From the NCBI RefSeq assembly GCF_036417845.1, contig NC_089978.1, forward strand, positions 123,782,183 to 123,846,182: a DNA stretch of 64,000 bases, given 5' to 3'. The translations under genes and the position numbers were made by a program. Of the stretch, positions 61,701 to 64,000 are shown piece after piece. A model generated the notes under the pieces. The model saw only the letters and a list, made by a program, of their open reading frames with translations, had not been told where the DNA came from and made no database searches. Positions within the stretch are counted from its first letter, which is position 1, and each line of letters begins with the position of its first letter. Origin of the DNA: Apteryx mantelli. Its lineage: Eukaryota > Chordata > Aves > Apterygiformes > Apterygidae.

Positions 61701-64000
61701 TTTTTCTAGTCACTCAATATACTAAGAAAATAGATGGGTAATTTTTCTTCTGAGAATCTGGAATTCAAAGCCACAAACAAATCACCTTTTCTTGTAGATA
61801 TGAAATTGCTTAAGCATTAGTAGGCATGATTAAACCTTATGCCATAGTTACACATCCCTGAAGAAGTGGGAGGAAAGCTTGCTATGGTGTGGAAAAGACA
61901 TCAGAGCTGCATTTAATTTCTGACCTTACGTAAGATTAGCTGCACCATACAGACCGTAGCAGCTAAATATTCAAAGCTCAGGTTCCCTGTGTGCTGGGAA
62001 CAGGTAGATATTTACTTGAGGAAATGGGCTCAAGATCTACCACATGGAAAGATTTCTAGAAGACTTGCAGGATTATAGAAATGACTGAAGGAATCAAGGA
62101 GGGATTTTTAAACACCATCTTAAAAACTTCTGCTAAATACAGCTGAACATTCCAAAAATAGGAAATATACATAGCTTTACATTGGACTTTTTGATGTGCT
62201 CTTAGTAGAAAGCTGAGTGAGAAAACAGCTTAAGTATATGATTTTAACACAGTTAAAATAGTAGCTTTTCTACCTGAGAAATAGTGCTGGGCCGCTATTG
62301 ATTTCTCTTGATTTTTCAAATACCAAAGGAATTTACCACTCAAAATGTCTTCTGTTTCTTCACAGAGGGCATTCAACAGCACAGCAAAATAAACTTACCT
62401 TCTCTTTTTCCTCTTTAGATTATTTTCAATAGCCATCCAAGCTACCAACGTACCAAGAGGCGTGTTTTACACACAGCAGAAGTTTGCATGTTGTGGTGAA
62501 CTGTTCACTTAGGAAAGACACCAACTTCTTTTTGCTCAGGTCACTAAAAATTCTCTGAATGGCAATGATATTCAAACATTGCTTTTCACAGCTGGGTATG
62601 AGTAACTGATGTAAGGAGAAAACGTTTGGTATTCCATCTTTCTATCCCTTGAGCCATCTAGTCTTCTGGCTCTTTGAATATACATAGCAATTACAGATTT
62701 GTTACACTCTACCTTTCTTGGAAAACTCAAAGTACTCTCAGAATGATATAGGAATGTGGACTTAGGAACCCTTTATGGTCACATATAAGTCAATGATTCC
62801 AGTGATTGCAAACTGGAACAAAATTTCTTCATGCTAACATCTAAAGAATATATCAAACTCTTGATTTATTCAGAATCTTATTAACCTTTTATGAAGCACT
62901 ATTTCTGTGGGCCACTGCAGAGATGTGGAGGGAAGGAATGAAATAAGTTTTGAGAACACTTAAAAAAAAAAAAAAAGAGAGGAATGTATTATCACCACTA
63001 TCATTTTCCTTTTAAAAACCAATGAAATATTCATGAAAAGGATTGACATAGTTTTGAGTGAAACGAAACTCCCATCAGGCTTTGAGCATGGGTTTTCTTT
63101 CTTAGCATCCATTCACATATTCCTTTCATCCCCTCTCCCCAAAGCAATAAAAATGATGGTGTTTTATATGGCAGTGTACCTCTAGCATGTAGCTTTAATG
63201 GTTCTGGACAAGATGGGAAGAGTTTGCACATTACCTCCTCTTTTTATTTAAATTATAAATATTTGACAAACTGCTTCTATCCTGGAGGAATTCAAATCTC
63301 CTCAGATTTAAAATACAGATAGATCACTTTTAAAGAGCTGCTAACATTTGGTGGACATTTGCAATTCAATAAGGTTTTATTGCTCTTGCATTGTTCCTTT
63401 ATTATACTAAAGGTGCCTATATGAAAAGAGCATCTTTATTCCATTTTTCTTATCTACTTTTTAATTAGGTCAGTCTTCCCTTTAGTATCCTGCTCACAGA
63501 CTCAGCCTCTAATAAAAATCTCAGCTAGCGATCAACTTCTGGTGAAAACCGTAATAACTCAGTCATCTTCTAAGTAATGAGACATCTTCCAATGACATTC
63601 CATTAATAGTGAACATCAAGCAGCTTATAAAACACAAAATATAACTTAGGAGCAGAACTACCTCTAAGCAAAATAATTTTTCAGTTTTCCAAGAAACTTT
63701 GGGTTCTTCCCTAGGACTCTGAAGTGCACAGGGGACATAAACACATACACACAAAAATCCAAGCTATCTAATTATAAATTATTTTTTCAAAATATCTAAA
63801 CTGGTGAAATTCCTGAGCCCATAAGTTAGGAGCTGATTCGTTAGACAGTTAGTGGAAAGAGAAAAGCATCTGTAGGGGTAGGTCAGTATGTTGAAACTAC
63901 TGTCTGAAGTGGTTGATACGAATAATCCAGCAAAATAAAGGCATAGTGCTGGTACCAAAAAAAGGGAAGCTCCAAAAACGATGAGTTCTGCCTGCAAGGG
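58786..64000. other. GUCA1C 3' UTR and downstream flank, no further gene recognised
   Basis: In human the next gene beyond GUCA1C is TRAT1 in tail-to-tail orientation. I looked for its coding sequence on the minus strand here and did not recognise it. Minus-strand frames at 63563-63754 and 63779-63997 contain hydrophobic stretches but lack clear start or splice context. A short duplicated phrase (agttctgacatt) occurs at 60423 and 60438. Confidence 0.4.
59197..59202 (+). terminator. GUCA1C: Candidate GUCA1C polyadenylation signal
   Basis: The first AATAAA I see after the stop codon lies about 410 bases downstream, in the context ggcaataaacttc. Further hexamers occur downstream (near 60672 and 61235), so longer 3' UTRs are possible. 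Confidence 0.4.

Noticed and set aside
63779..63997. Hydrophobic N-terminus on the minus strand, considered as TRAT1
   Set aside because: The residues do not match the TRAT1 N-terminus or its tyrosine motifs as I know them, and no downstream coding exon was found on the minus strand.
1..64000. CRISPR arrays, operons, tRNA or rRNA genes, intact viral elements
   Set aside because: No regularly spaced repeats with unique spacers, no prokaryotic gene structure, and no tRNA or rRNA signature or retroviral gene was seen. The sequence is vertebrate.

Overview
The window is vertebrate nuclear DNA, most likely from a bird. It is AT-rich and intron-dominated. It carries a CR1 LINE relic whose 3' end has the usual avian form, several older amniote CR1 fragments, a MIR-like SINE and no primate or rodent repeats. 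No bacterial, viral or organellar gene was recognised, and nearly all open frames are chance frames in introns or intergenic DNA.

The one gene that can be assembled completely is GUCA1C, encoding guanylate cyclase activating protein 3 (GCAP3), on the plus strand from 35425 to 58785. Four coding exons (35425-35619, 52699-52848, 55693-55780, 58655-58785) join in phase to a 187-residue protein. It has an N-myristoylation start (MGANES), a degenerate EF-hand 1 with the CPSG signature and three canonical Ca2+-binding EF-hands. The third intron appears to start with GC instead of GT.

Upstream lie two extra copies of GUCA1C-type first exons, at 19238-19433 and 28264-28452. Each keeps a strong splice donor in the same phase but is broken as coding sequence. 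The first has lost its start codon (AGG where ATG is expected) and carries a 4-bp ACTG tandem duplication that shifts the frame. The second has a TAA where Tyr is expected. No exon 2, 3 or 4 was found for either. The locus therefore reads as a row of three GCAP first exons, two of them fossils, 7-9 kb apart. This is the most notable feature of the window.

Upstream again, three short open blocks (9282-9359, 11573-11638, 12191-12241) have compatible splice sites and phases and end in a stop followed at once by AATAAA. They may be the 3' end of a plus-strand gene. In human, MORC1 lies upstream of GUCA1C in the same orientation, so MORC1 is the natural guess, but it was not recognised from sequence.

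Region by region: 1-9281 holds nothing recognised; 9282-12247 the candidate terminal exons; 12248-19237 intergenic DNA with an ancient CR1 relic; 19238-28452 the two fossil exons with a CR1 copy and an older CR1 relic between them; 28453-35424 intergenic DNA and the presumed GUCA1C promoter; 35425-58785 GUCA1C, whose 17-kb first intron carries a SINE relic, a TTTTC microsatellite, a minisatellite and another CR1 relic; 58786-64000 the 3' flank with no recognised gene.
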